Source of the DNA: Gaiellasilicea sp963761905
GTDB lineage: Bacteria > Actinomycetota > Thermoleophilia > Gaiellales > Gaiellaceae
Length of the DNA: 64,000 nt
Assembly: GCA_963761905.1 (NCBI GenBank)
Contig: CAVXIQ010000006.1
Coordinates: 558,001 to 622,000 of the forward strand
Direction of reading: 5' to 3'
The notes under the pieces are model-generated. The model was not told the origin of the DNA. It ran no database searches and worked only from the letters and a program-made list of their open reading frames with translations. This document shows positions 17,082 through 25,991 of this stretch, piece after piece (the first letter of the stretch is position 1; each line of letters starts with the position of its first letter). The position numbers and the translations under genes were made by a program.

Positions 17082-17746
17082 TCAGGAAAGCGGGATCTCG
17101 GCGCGGACCCGCGTTCCGGCGGCCGGCTTGCTCTCGACCTCGAAGCTGCCGCTCACCGCCGCGAGCCGATCAGCGAGTCCGAGGAGTCCGCTGCCGGCCG
17201 CAGGAGCACGACGAGACGTTGCTGAGCGCCGTCGTGCAGGTCCCGCTCCAGGCGCCGCCGCGCTTCGTCGGCTGCGGCGACGATGCGTGCGCGTGACGTC
17301 CGCACCTCCTCCTCGTGCCGTTTGCGATCCGAGATGTCCGTGCCGCAGATCAGGTAGACCGGACCGCTCTCGATCATCGGCAGCTCGGTGCAGGACCAGG
17401 CGACGCTGACGGTCTCGCCGGCCTTGGTCAGCCAGAATCCGTCCTGCTCGACGGGGGGTTCGCCGCGTTGCGCTGCCTCGATGACCTCGCGAGCGATCGC
17501 CGCGTCCTCGGGCGGCACGTACCGCTCCCAGAAGAAGTCGCCCCCGGTCTCGCTCGGGTCGTAGCCGAGGCGGCGCTCGAACGCGATGTTCGTCGCCGCG
17601 GGCCGGACGCGCCCATCCGCGCCGACGAGGCAGAGGAGGCTCGGTGCATGGTTCGCGATCGCGTTGAGGAGCTCGCGCTCACGCTCGAGCTCCGCGTTTC
17701 GCGCGATCAGCTCGGCGCTCGTGGAAGCTCGGTCGCGTGTCGCCAC
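17082..17746 (-). pseudogene. PAS-domain sensor histidine kinase with internal deletion
   Basis: Reading from GTG 17746, the product has a coiled N-terminus (LIARNAELERERELLNAI), a PAS/PAC domain (FERRLGYDPSETGG to GTDISDRKRH) and the NarL-type phospho-acceptor helix RRRLERDLHDGAQQRLV. The frame then runs to a stop at 17153. The other frame right at that point encodes the normal end of such kinases, SGLLGLADRLAAV followed by FEVESKPAAGTRVRAEIP, stopping at 17082. Everything between, including the rest of the dimerisation helices, the N-box and the G1 box (roughly 100-150 residues), is missing. The gene therefore looks inactivated by a deletion; an assembly collapse is the alternative. Confidence 0.75.
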
Positions 17747-17882
17747 CGCTGAAATCGTATTCCGGAACCGGTTGCACCTCTGCCGCGCTTGCGCATGCGG
17801 GCTCCTCGGTCTCGATCTGTGCGACCCGGCCGTCGGTCGGGCGGAGAAGCGCCGGCGATCCCGCTCCGGTATCAATCGGAGT

Positions 17883-20800
17883 GTGCGGGCGGCTCGACAT
17901 CGGGGAGGCGCGCCTCGCCTCGTGCTGGCGGCTGCGGTGCTCGGCGCGGCGCTCGCGGTCGGACAAGCCGACACGGCGCCGCCGAGGGCCGCCGGTTGCG
18001 AACCTCGGAAGGCTTCGTCCGAGCACACGCGCAGGGTCGATCGCGTCCTGAGGACGCACCACGACGTCTGGGGGAACGCGCTCCTCGCGGCTCCCGACGG
18101 GCCGAGCTACGCCGCCGCCCGAAAGCTCCTGCCGCCACTGCTCTTCGCCCGTGCTCCCGGCAAGCGGCCGCTGACCGAGTCGGGCGTCTACTACCTCCCG
18201 TTCGGCCAGCCGATCGACGCGCGTGGGGCGGGGTCGGTCGCGCTCCACGTCGCGGACGGGAGCCAGGTGATCGCCGAGCGCGTCGGCGGGCGGCGGCTGA
18301 CGATCCTCGTCGGCGCCCAGGGCCGCGAGCGCTACGGCTCGTGTGTCTCCCGCCTGGGACAGGCGCGCCTCGCCGGCGGCTACCAGCCGATACTGACGAC
18401 GACGTACACCGACACGGCGGGCGCTCGCTACCGGCAGGAGTCGTTCGCCGCGCAGACGTCGGAGACGGGCTCGCTCGTCAGCTTCGTCCGGCTGGACGCC
18501 GACGCGACGCGAAGCTCGGCGAAGGTCGTCCAGCTGCGGTTGAAGCCGTCCGTTCGGAGGCTGCGGCAGTCGCTCGCGTTCAGCCCCGGCGGTGTCGTCA
18601 AGGGCTCCGTCCTCACGTATCGGATCAAGCGCGGCACGCGCCGCACCGTCTATCTCGCCTGGATCAACTACCCGGCCGGCAAGAGCCTCGCGATCGACTC
18701 GACCCGTTACGAGACCGCCCGCCGCTCCGTCGCCGCCTACTGGAGCAAGCGGCTGACCGAGGGAACGCAGATCGTCGTCCCCGAGCAGCGCGTGAACGAC
18801 GCCTATCGCAACCTGCTGATCCAGAACCTCCTCCTTACGTGGCGCTACAGCATCGGCAACCCGTACGAGCAGTTCTCGTTTCCCGAGAGCGTCGACGTCG
18901 CGGAGGTAATGGGCTCGCTCGGGTACGCCGGCGTGTCGCGCTCGATCCTGCGCACGTCGCTGACGCGGAAGGACACGCCGTATCCGAACTGGAAGCTCGG
19001 CAAGCGGTTGATCGGCTCCGCGCAGCACTACCGCCTGACGCGCGACCGCGCGTATCTCGAGGGAGCGACACCGACGCTGCGCGGCTACGTCGAGGAGGTC
19101 GGCCGACAGCTCGACGAGAGCGGAACCGGGCTCCTTGCCCGAGAGCGCTACTCGTCGGACATCCCGGACGAGGTGCTCGGCCTCCACTCGCAGGCGACGG
19201 TCTGGCAGGGGCTTCGAGCGATGGGGCGCGCGTGGGCGGAGGTCGGGGAGGCGCAGCTCGCGCGCCGCTGCGAGGCGCTCGCGGAAAGGCTGGAGACCGG
19301 GCTCCGTCGCGCGCTCGGCTCGTCGCAGCGGCGTCTGGCCGACGGCTCGTTGTTCATCCCCGCCCGCCTACTCGACGGCGAGCGTCCGTACGACTCGCTC
19401 ACCCGGGCGCGGCTCGGGAGCTACTGGAACCTCGTCGTCCCGTATGCACTCGCGTCTGGGCTCTTCGCACCGGGCAGCCCCGAGGCGACGGGTGCGCTCC
19501 GCTACATGCTGCGCCACGGCTCCCGCCTCGCCGGCGTCGTCCGCGCCGGCGCCTACGCGCTCTACGAGAAGCCGGTCTTCCCGACGTCGGGCACCGATCA
19601 GGTCTACGGGATCAATGCGGCACGCTTCCTCGCGGATAACGACGCCGCCGATCAGCTCGTGCTCAGCCTCTACGGCTCGCTCGGGACCGCGATGACGCCG
19701 AACACGTTCGTCTCCGGCGAAGCGGCGAGCGTCGCGCCGCTCCGCGGCGGCTACTTCCGCTCGATGTACCTGCCGCCGAACGGCGCCAGCAACGCCGCCT
19801 TCCTCGAGACGCTGCGCTCGCTGCTCGTCCACGAGACCCGGGATCCGGAGGGAGCGCCGACAGGGCTCGAGCTCGCTTTCGCGACGCCCCGGCCGTGGCT
19901 TCGCGCCGGCCGGCGGATCGCGGTCAAGCGTGCGGCGACGAGCTTCGGGGCGGTGTCGTACTCGCTCGAGGCGCGGAGCGACACGATTCTCGCGACGGTG
20001 GACGTGCCGAAGCGGCCGGTTCCCGAGTCTCTGAAGCTGAGATTGAGGCTGCCGCGCGGCCAGCGGATCGAGTCGGTGACGATCGGCGGTGTGCCGGTCG
20101 AGCCGCCGCCGGGCGGGAGAAGCGCAGGCGAGACGATCGACCTCTCCGGTCGCAGCGGTCGGCTCGACCTGGTCGTCCGTTACGGCAGCAGCCGGCCGGC
20201 CTCGTCCGCCGGAGTGACGGCCGTCAGGCGCTGGCAGATCCGCTACATCGCCCACGACGGCCGGCCGAGCAGCGCGTTTGTCGTGCTTCCATCCTGGTAC
20301 GGGCCGGCCGCGAACCCGCCGCTGCCGCTCGTGATCTCTCCTCACGGCCGTGGCCTGAGCGGGCGCTCGAACTCGATCCTCTGGGGCAACCTTCCCGGCC
20401 GCGGCACCTTCGCAGTCGTCAACCCGGATGCGCGCGGGCGGCGGGTCGCCGGCCACTCATGGGGCTACGCGGGCCAGATCGCCGACCTCGCGCGGATGCC
20501 CGAGATCCTGCGCACCACCCTGCCGTGGCTCCGGATCGACCGGCGGAAGGTGTACGCGTTCGGGGGCAGCATGGGCGGCCAGGAGACGCTCCTCCTGGTC
20601 GCGCGCCATCCCAAGCTGCTGGCGGGCGCCGCGGCGTTCTCCGCGGTTACGGACATGGGGCTCCAGTACCGGAACTTCACCCGGCTCCGCTGCAACAACG
20701 CCTGCCGGACGCTGCTTGGCAAGAAGCCCTTCGGCGCGAGCCTCCGCGAGCTCGCCCGGCGCGAGATGGGAGGTGGCCCAGGCACGGCCGCCGGCGCGTA

Positions 20801-21122
20801 CGCGGCGCGCAGTCCGATGACCTACGTCCGGGCGATCGCGCGCTCGTGTGTGCCGCTGCAGCTCTGGTGGAGCGTCGCCGACCAGATCGTCGTCGACCAG
20901 CAGTCGCAAACCGGCAAGTTCTTCTGGGAGCTCCGCCGGCTGAACGAAGGCGCGACGGTCGACGCGTTCGTCGGCTTCTGGATCCACTCCGCCGAGATGC
21001 GAGCCCGCACGGGGCTCCCGCTCGCGCTCTCGCAGTTCGGGCTGCTCCCGCCGGCGAGCCCGTGGCAGAACATCCGCCGCGTCCGGCCGCTGCCCGGTCG
21101 AACCTGCGTGCCGGCAGGCTAG
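17883..21122 (+). CDS. Large exported two-domain protein: six-hairpin-like region plus alpha/beta hydrolase
   Basis: A 1079-residue protein with an N-terminal signal peptide (basic RAARHRGG, then LVLAAAVLGAALAVG). Residues about 40-740 resemble alpha/alpha-barrel (six-hairpin glycosidase-like) proteins: regularly spaced helices, WRYSIGNPYEQFSFPES, and aromatic-rich turns. A beta-rich segment follows (about 660-770). The C-terminal about 300 residues form an alpha/beta hydrolase with an oxyanion-type loop VISPHGRGL, the nucleophile elbow GGSMGGQE, a possible acid in WWSVADQIVVDQ and a His in FWIHSAEM, as in prolyl-oligopeptidase or feruloyl-esterase-like enzymes. A combined glycan-acting and esterase role outside the cell is inferred. 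The start GTG 17883 is chosen because it gives a complete signal peptide. Confidence 0.72.
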   Translation: MRAARHRGGAPRLVLAAAVLGAALAVGQADTAPPRAAGCEPRKASSEHTRRVDRVLRTHHDVWGNALLAAPDGPSYAAARKLLPPLLFARAPGKRPLTESGVYYLPFGQPIDARGAGSVALHVADGSQVIAERVGGRRLTILVGAQGRERYGSCVSRLGQARLAGGYQPILTTTYTDTAGARYRQESFAAQTSETGSLVSFVRLDADATRSSAKVVQLRLKPSVRRLRQSLAFSPGGVVKGSVLTYRIKRGTRRTVYLAWINYPAGKSLAIDSTRYETARRSVAAYWSKRLTEGTQIVVPEQRVNDAYRNLLIQNLLLTWRYSIGNPYEQFSFPESVDVAEVMGSLGYAGVSRSILRTSLTRKDTPYPNWKLGKRLIGSAQHYRLTRDRAYLEGATPTLRGYVEEVGRQLDESGTGLLARERYSSDIPDEVLGLHSQATVWQGLRAMGRAWAEVGEAQLARRCEALAERLETGLRRALGSSQRRLADGSLFIPARLLDGERPYDSLTRARLGSYWNLVVPYALASGLFAPGSPEATGALRYMLRHGSRLAGVVRAGAYALYEKPVFPTSGTDQVYGINAARFLADNDAADQLVLSLYGSLGTAMTPNTFVSGEAASVAPLRGGYFRSMYLPPNGASNAAFLETLRSLLVHETRDPEGAPTGLELAFATPRPWLRAGRRIAVKRAATSFGAVSYSLEARSDTILATVDVPKRPVPESLKLRLRLPRGQRIESVTIGGVPVEPPPGGRSAGETIDLSGRSGRLDLVVRYGSSRPASSAGVTAVRRWQIRYIAHDGRPSSAFVVLPSWYGPAANPPLPLVISPHGRGLSGRSNSILWGNLPGRGTFAVVNPDARGRRVAGHSWGYAGQIADLARMPEILRTTLPWLRIDRRKVYAFGGSMGGQETLLLVARHPKLLAGAAAFSAVTDMGLQYRNFTRLRCNNACRTLLGKKPFGASLRELARREMGGGPGTAAGAYAARSPMTYVRAIARSCVPLQLWWSVADQIVVDQQSQTGKFFWELRRLNEGATVDAFVGFWIHSAEMRARTGLPLALSQFGLLPPASPWQNIRRVRPLPGRTCVPAG

Positions 21123-21478
21123 ATGGCCGCGGTCGCGGCGGCGAGGTCGGCGTGCACGCTGTCGGCCACGTAGACCGTCCACGGATGCGCCGGTTGCCCG
21201 CCGGTGTACGCGACGACTGCGATCCCGCGACTGTGCGCGTACCACGCCTCCATCGCCGTTCCCTCGTCCGGACGGGTGAAGTCGGCGAGAACGGCGGCAC
21301 AGGAGTCGATGTCGGCGAGATCGCCCTCGACGATCTCGCGCTCGCGGCCTTCGGTGGCGCCCCGGAAGTCACGCCGCATCGGGTCGACCGGCTCGTGGCC
21401 GGCGGCTCGGAGCAGCTCGGCGGCGCGACGGCGGTACTCCTCCGCGAACGGCGGGCCTGCGAGGTAGACGCGTTGCAC
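21119..21478 (-). CDS. Nucleoside 2-deoxyribosyltransferase-like protein
   Basis: A 119-residue protein with the family start VYLAGPPF, a central ADIDSCAAVLADF segment with the conserved Asp, and GTAMEAWYAHSRG, which supplies the Glu nucleophile of this fold. Members exchange bases on deoxynucleosides or hydrolyse the N-glycosidic bond of deoxynucleotides. The length is normal for the short family. Its stop TAG and the TAG of the convergent upstream hydrolase share the palindrome CTAG at 21119-21122. It is divergent from queF with 18 bases between starts. Confidence 0.82.
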   Translation of the reverse strand: MQRVYLAGPPFAEEYRRRAAELLRAAGHEPVDPMRRDFRGATEGREREIVEGDLADIDSCAAVLADFTRPDEGTAMEAWYAHSRGIAVVAYTGGQPAHPWTVYVADSVHADLAAATAAI

Positions 21479-21496
21479 GGGTCTACGATACGGGCC

Positions 21497-21874
21497 ATGA
21501 GCGACTCACTTCCCGAGTTCGTCGCGCTCGGTCACGCGGGCTCCGAGCACTACGCCGGGCTCGAGACGTTCCCGAATCCCGGCGTCGCGCACGTCGAGCT
21601 CGAGAGCGACGAGCTCGTCGCGGTGTGCCCGATCACCGGTCAGGCGGACATGTACGTCGCGACGATCGAGTTCGAGCCCGACGCGCTCTGCCTCGAGTCG
21701 AAGTCGCTGAAGCTCTACCTCGCCTCGTTCCGGAACGAGGGCGTCTTTTGCGAGGCGCTCGCCGTGCGGATCCGCGACGACGTCGCGAAGGCGCTCGAGC
21801 TCGGGCCAGAGCGCGTCAGCGTGACGCTCGTCCAGAAGGCGCGCGGCGGAATCACGATCACCGCCACCGCCTAG
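21497..21874 (+). CDS. queF: NADPH-dependent 7-cyano-7-deazaguanine reductase QueF
   Basis: QueF reduces the nitrile preQ0 to preQ1 in queuosine tRNA modification. This is the short, single-domain type (125 residues). The catalytic Cys is in VCPITGQADMYV, where the active-site Asp also lies, and the NADPH-binding motif ESKSLKLYLASFRNE is intact. The start at ATG 21497 gives the usual N-terminus. The rest of the queuosine pathway is not in this window. Its 3' end overlaps that of the convergent P450 gene by 17 bases. Confidence 0.93.
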   Translation: MSDSLPEFVALGHAGSEHYAGLETFPNPGVAHVELESDELVAVCPITGQADMYVATIEFEPDALCLESKSLKLYLASFRNEGVFCEALAVRIRDDVAKALELGPERVSVTLVQKARGGITITATA

Positions 21875-23054
21875 GAGATCCGTCACGCGCCGAGAGGCCG
21901 ATCCGGAAGCCACGAGACGGCCGCCAGTGCCAGTCGTCGTACTCGGACGGCCCGTCTGCGGTCACGGACACCTCGAACCGCGCGAGCTCGCAGGCGAAGA
22001 TCCGGAGAAGCGCGAGCGCCACACCGGCGCCGAGACAGAACGTGTGCGGCCCGCCAAACGGCCGGTAGACGTCGGCGCCCGGCGGCTCTGCGAGGAACCG
22101 CGCCGGGTCGAACGTCTCCGGTGACGCGAACACGGCGTGCTCACGATGGCTCTCCGCGATGCAGATCCGGAGCCGGCGACCGACGGGTAGACGCATCCCG
22201 TGCCAGTCGACCTCGCCGGCGGCGCGGCGGAGCAGGTACTCGCTCTGGTGGAGCCGCAGCGTCTCGGCGACGACCGCGTCTGCCACGTGAGCTTCGCCTG
22301 CCGCGATCCGGCCCAGCCACCGAGGGTGGTGCGCGAGCTCGAAGACGAGCCAGTGGAGCGCGCCCGAGACGTCGTTCGCGGCCAGGCGGATCACGTAGAC
22401 GAGATTGCCGGCGACGGTGTCGTCGAGCTCGGCAGCCCGTGCGAGGATCTCGCCGGCGAACGACGGGTCGCCACCGCGGCAGCGCGCGCGGAGCAGCGCC
22501 GTTCCTTCGGCCAGGCGCCTCCGGGCTCGGCCGCGCGCCAGAACCGGCCCGTGACCGATGGGAAGCGCGAGGGTGCACTCGCGTAGGCGCCGGGCGTCGG
22601 GATCGCCGGCCGGCAGGCCGGATGTGAGCAACACGAGCTGGTCGAGGGCCAGGTCCCGCAGCGCGACCCGGAGGTCTCGATCGTCGTCGAGGCCTGAGAT
22701 CGTCGCCCGACAGGCGGCGGCGAGCGCGTCCCCGTGTGCCGCTGCGACCCGCGGCGTGAAGCCGGCAGCGAGCTGTGGCCGATACCTGCTCCGCGCTTCG
22801 GGCGTCATGAAACGGATGAAGCCGTGCGGGATCAGGTGCGACCACGGGAGCGGCGGCGACGTCAGCCGGCCGGCGGCCTCGGTCAGCAGGTCTCGTCCGC
22901 GTGCGGTTCCGCGGATCGCCACGACCTGACGGCCGAGCTCGCGGTAGGTGACGACGGGTCCGTCCTGCTCGAAGCGCCTGGCGAGGTAGTCCCGATCGGC
23001 CCACGCGGGCGCGAGCCGACGCAGCAGCGGCCGCGGTAGATGCCGCCAGCCCAT
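21858..23054 (-). CDS. Cytochrome P450
   Basis: A heme-thiolate monooxygenase or related enzyme of 398 residues. The heme-binding loop is FGGPHTFCLGAGVAL with the axial Cys, the K-helix ExxR motif appears as AETLR, and the I-helix segment AANDVSGAL lacks the usual acid-alcohol pair of oxygen-activating P450s, having Asp-Val in place of Asp/Glu-Thr. This is seen in P450s acting on peroxides or hydroperoxides, such as fatty-acid hydroperoxide isomerases, so activity without a redox partner is possible (inference). It starts at ATG 23054, whose A is shared with the previous gene's stop (TAATG). It is the third gene of the peroxidase operon. Confidence 0.9.
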   Translation of the reverse strand: MGWRHLPRPLLRRLAPAWADRDYLARRFEQDGPVVTYRELGRQVVAIRGTARGRDLLTEAAGRLTSPPLPWSHLIPHGFIRFMTPEARSRYRPQLAAGFTPRVAAAHGDALAAACRATISGLDDDRDLRVALRDLALDQLVLLTSGLPAGDPDARRLRECTLALPIGHGPVLARGRARRRLAEGTALLRARCRGGDPSFAGEILARAAELDDTVAGNLVYVIRLAANDVSGALHWLVFELAHHPRWLGRIAAGEAHVADAVVAETLRLHQSEYLLRRAAGEVDWHGMRLPVGRRLRICIAESHREHAVFASPETFDPARFLAEPPGADVYRPFGGPHTFCLGAGVALALLRIFACELARFEVSVTADGPSEYDDWHWRPSRGFRIGLSARDGSPRRWR

Positions 23055-23749
23055 TAGCCGACGAGCTGGTGGACGCGCTCGGACGCGTCCTGGATGACCG
23101 GATCGCCGTGTCCCACGCCCACGATGCTCGCGTCGAGGCTCGCGAGCCGGCGGATCGACTCGCGGTGCTGCTCGATGTTGAGGTTGAACGCCGGCCAGCC
23201 CGCCTCGAAGCGGGGCCACGTCGCGATTGCGTCGCCGGCGATCACGAGGCCGCGCTCGGCCCAGTGGAAGCCGAGGTGGCCCGGCGAATGGCCGGGTAGG
23301 TGCAGCACCTCGAGCGGGCCGATCGAGGCCCCGTCCGACACCGACTCGTCGATCGGGCACGGTGCGTGCTTCGGCCGGCCGAGGAAGATCCCGACCTGGA
23401 ACGGATAGGTGCGGAACGGACGCGTCGGCTTGAGGCCGACCGACTGCGCCACCCGCTCACCCGCGACGATGTCCGCTTCCCAGGCGTGCGCGAGCACCGT
23501 CGCTCCCGTCGCCCGCTTCAGCGCCGCGAGCCCGCCGAGGTGCGAGCGGTGAGCGTGCGTAAGGACGATCCGCTTCAGGTCGCTCGGGCTCCGGCCGAGC
23601 CGCCGGATCGCGTCGAGGACACCTGCGCCGTCCGGTTCGAAGAGCGTGTCGACGAGCGTCAGCTCGCCGCCCGTGTCCAGCAGGAACGCGCGAACGCGGC
23701 CGCCCTTCGTCCCGCCCAGACAGTGGACGCCTTCGGCGAGCTCCCTCAC
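23054..23749 (-). CDS. Metallo-beta-lactamase-fold hydrolase with altered HxHxDH motif
   Basis: A 231-residue protein of the metallo-beta-lactamase superfamily. Metal-site motifs are THAHRSHLGG (normally HxHxDH, here Ser in place of the Asp), LPGHSPGHLG, IAGDAIA and a final His in VGVGHGDP. The loss of the Asp removes one zinc-site ligand, so a mononuclear site or altered chemistry is likely. It starts at GTG 23749 overlapping the TGA of the heme peroxidase gene and its TAA overlaps the P450 ATG, so the three genes are translationally coupled. A role in hydrolysing a lipid-derived product of its neighbours is inferred. Confidence 0.85.
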   Translation of the reverse strand: MRELAEGVHCLGGTKGGRVRAFLLDTGGELTLVDTLFEPDGAGVLDAIRRLGRSPSDLKRIVLTHAHRSHLGGLAALKRATGATVLAHAWEADIVAGERVAQSVGLKPTRPFRTYPFQVGIFLGRPKHAPCPIDESVSDGASIGPLEVLHLPGHSPGHLGFHWAERGLVIAGDAIATWPRFEAGWPAFNLNIEQHRESIRRLASLDASIVGVGHGDPVIQDASERVHQLVG

Positions 23750-25508
23750 GAGCCCACCCGGGTCCAGGGCGCGAACGCGTTCTCGACCCCGCGCAGCGCC
23801 GGCTCGAGCTCGGGGTAGTGCCGCTTCAGCACATCGATCATCGTGCTCTCCTCGATCCAGTCGAGCCCGGCCTGGGTGTACGTCTCGGCGTTGTAGTCGC
23901 GCGTGAAGAAGCGATCGCTCTTGAGGCGGCGCGACGCCATCAGGATGAAGACGCGGAAGGCGGTGTCGCTGAAGCCGAAGCCCTTCGGCAGCGGCTCGGC
24001 GTAGAGCCCGACCATCAGGTCGACTCGCTCGACGTCGCCGTAGACCCGCTCGAGCTCCTTCGCCCACTCGGGGTTGTCGGTCAGCTCCTCGAAGCTCGTC
24101 TGCCGGCTTCAGGTGGAAGAGCCGCCGGAACTCGTTGTAGCGCGGGACACCGCGCTCGCGGACGCGGAGGATGTCTGTCGCGGCCAGGTCCATCACCGTC
24201 CCGTCGGGACGCTCGAAGTGCTGGAGGAAGCGCGGATAGTTGTGCAGCGTGATCGCGCCGGGATGCGCGATTCCGAGCGAGTAGAACGCGTTCGGCAACC
24301 CCAGCTCGTCCAGGCGCGCGCGCGTGTGCAGGGCGCCGAGCTCGCGGAAGCTCCGCTCTTCGAGCACCTCGTCGGTCTCGAGCGAGCGAAACGTGAAGTC
24401 GTCCGGCAGGAGCGGGTGCATCCGGTAGACGGCGACGAACTCCTCGGTGAGCGAGTACGGGAACGCCGTGGTGGTCGGTCGGCGAGCCGGGAATCCCGCC
24501 GAGCACCTCGTTCGAGCTGCGCTTTCCGAGCCGCTTGCCGAGGATCCCGTACCAGTTGGCGCGCATGGCGTAGCGCGTGGTCGGGTGCGCGATGATCGCC
24601 GGCGTCCACTCGACCGTGTGGATCTTCGCCATCAGGGCGGCATTGACGAGGCGGGCCCGGTCGTAGAGCTCGTCGTCGGACCAGTCCGGCTGCTCCTCGG
24701 CGAGGCGGTCGCAGATCGCGTTGTGCTCGCGGGTGAAGAGCGTGTGCAGGAGCGCGAGCCCGAGCCAGAAGTTGCCGGCGACGCCGGTGAGGTCGACGAG
24801 CGACTCGAGGTCGCGCGGGAGCTGCCCGTCGGGGTCGAGGCGGAGCTTGCCGCCCTCCTTCGAGCGAAGCGCGCTTGCGAGCTTCGCGTCGCTGCCGTAG
24901 ATCTGGGAGCCGTCCCACCAGTGGGAGTCGGCGGTGACATAGGTCGGCGGCGAGCCGTCGCCGGGATGGCTGGCGTCGGGGCGCGTGCGCTGGATCCGCA
25001 TCGGCCGCTCCGGCCAGTCGTCGTCCTCGGCGAGCTCGAGCTCGAACGGCTTCTCCTCGACGTTCTTCCCGTGGCTGAACCAGTCGTGCACCTCGAACTG
25101 GAGCCAGGCGCCGGCGAGGACGTTGACGATCGTCGCCGGCTTGAACTCCGTTCGCGTCAGGAGCTCCCGGCTGACGAGGCGAGGGTTCGGCTCGAGCAGC
25201 GCCGGCAGAGGCTCGGGATGCGTGCGCTCGACCGGGACGTTGCGGCCGAAGCGGGCGCCGATCGTCCCCATCGTCGGCACCGCGAGATCGTTGTAGCTGC
25301 CGTCGAGCGTCCGCGTTCGCAGATGCCTGTCGCCTTCGGGACGCGGCCGGACGGACTCGATCGTGCCGGTGTCGTGCAGGTTCAGCTGGCGCAGGCGCGT
25401 CCGCAGCCCCACGAGCGTGATCACGCCGAGCGGCCGCGGCAGGCGGTCCCAGCCGAAGCGCCGGTCGAGTGCGGCCGCTGTCGTGGTGAGCAGCTTCGAG
25501 AGGGCCAT
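23746..25508 (-). CDS. Animal-type heme peroxidase (two frame breaks, near 24104 and 24460)
   Basis: A peroxidase-cyclooxygenase superfamily enzyme of about 586 residues once two single-base insertions are removed. The N-terminal frame carries LQFEVHDWFSHG (distal His region), LLHTLFTREHNAICDRL and EWTPAII. It shifts at the GGG at 24459-24461 (expected HHGVP-YSLTEEF) to a frame with VYRMHPLLPDDFTF and GALHTRARLDELG. It shifts again near 24103-24106 to one with TSFEELTDNPEW, LYAEPLPKGFGFSDTAF and a normal end. Both repairs restore family-typical sequence, so assembly error is likelier than decay. Bacterial members oxidise fatty acids or generate hypohalous acids. It starts at ATG 25508. Confidence 0.85.
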
Positions 25509-25637
25509 GGGTCGCGTCCTTTCGCCGGGTCGGAAGCGGTTCGAAGCGGTCCCACCGCGCCGCAGGCGCTCGTCGCGGGGCGGATACCGACACCGCCGAT
25601 GAAAACAGGAGCGGCGGCGTCCGTCAATCCGCGCCGG

Positions 25638-25988
25638 TCAGAGCGCGACCTCGGCGTAGGCGTCCTCGAGGAGGCCGGCGATCTCGTTCCACTCGAGGTC
25701 GCGGTCGAGCCGAACTCCGAGCCAGCCGCGGTGACCGACGTAGGGCGGCACGAAGTAGCTCTCCGGGTCGGCACCGACGAGCGTCGCCTGCAGGCCCTCC
25801 TCGGCGGCGCACCAGATCGCGAAGCGTCCGTCGCCGTGATGGTCGTTCAGCACCATCGCGAACGCTCGCTTGCCCTTGAAGAAGAACGTCGGCGCGCCGT
25901 GACTGAGTCGCTCGCTCGTGTGGGGCAGCGCCAGACAGACCTCACGGATCTGGCTCAGCGCCTGGTCGGCGTTCTCGGCGTCCGACAC
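25638..25988 (-). CDS. MmcQ/YjbR family protein
   Basis: A 116-residue protein with the MmcQ/YjbR fold, a CyaY-like or double-wing DNA-binding-like domain. Typical elements are VCLALPHTSERLSHGAPTFFFKGKRAFAM, split by the LP-xT-E-xxHG motif, then FAIWCAA, SYFVPPYVGHRGWLGVRL and the C-terminal EIAGLLEDAY helix. The function is poorly known; some members are thought to bind DNA. It starts four bases after the AAA ATPase gene stop on the same strand. Confidence 0.88.
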   Translation of the reverse strand: MSDAENADQALSQIREVCLALPHTSERLSHGAPTFFFKGKRAFAMVLNDHHGDGRFAIWCAAEEGLQATLVGADPESYFVPPYVGHRGWLGVRLDRDLEWNEIAGLLEDAYAEVAL

Positions 25989-25991
25989 GGC

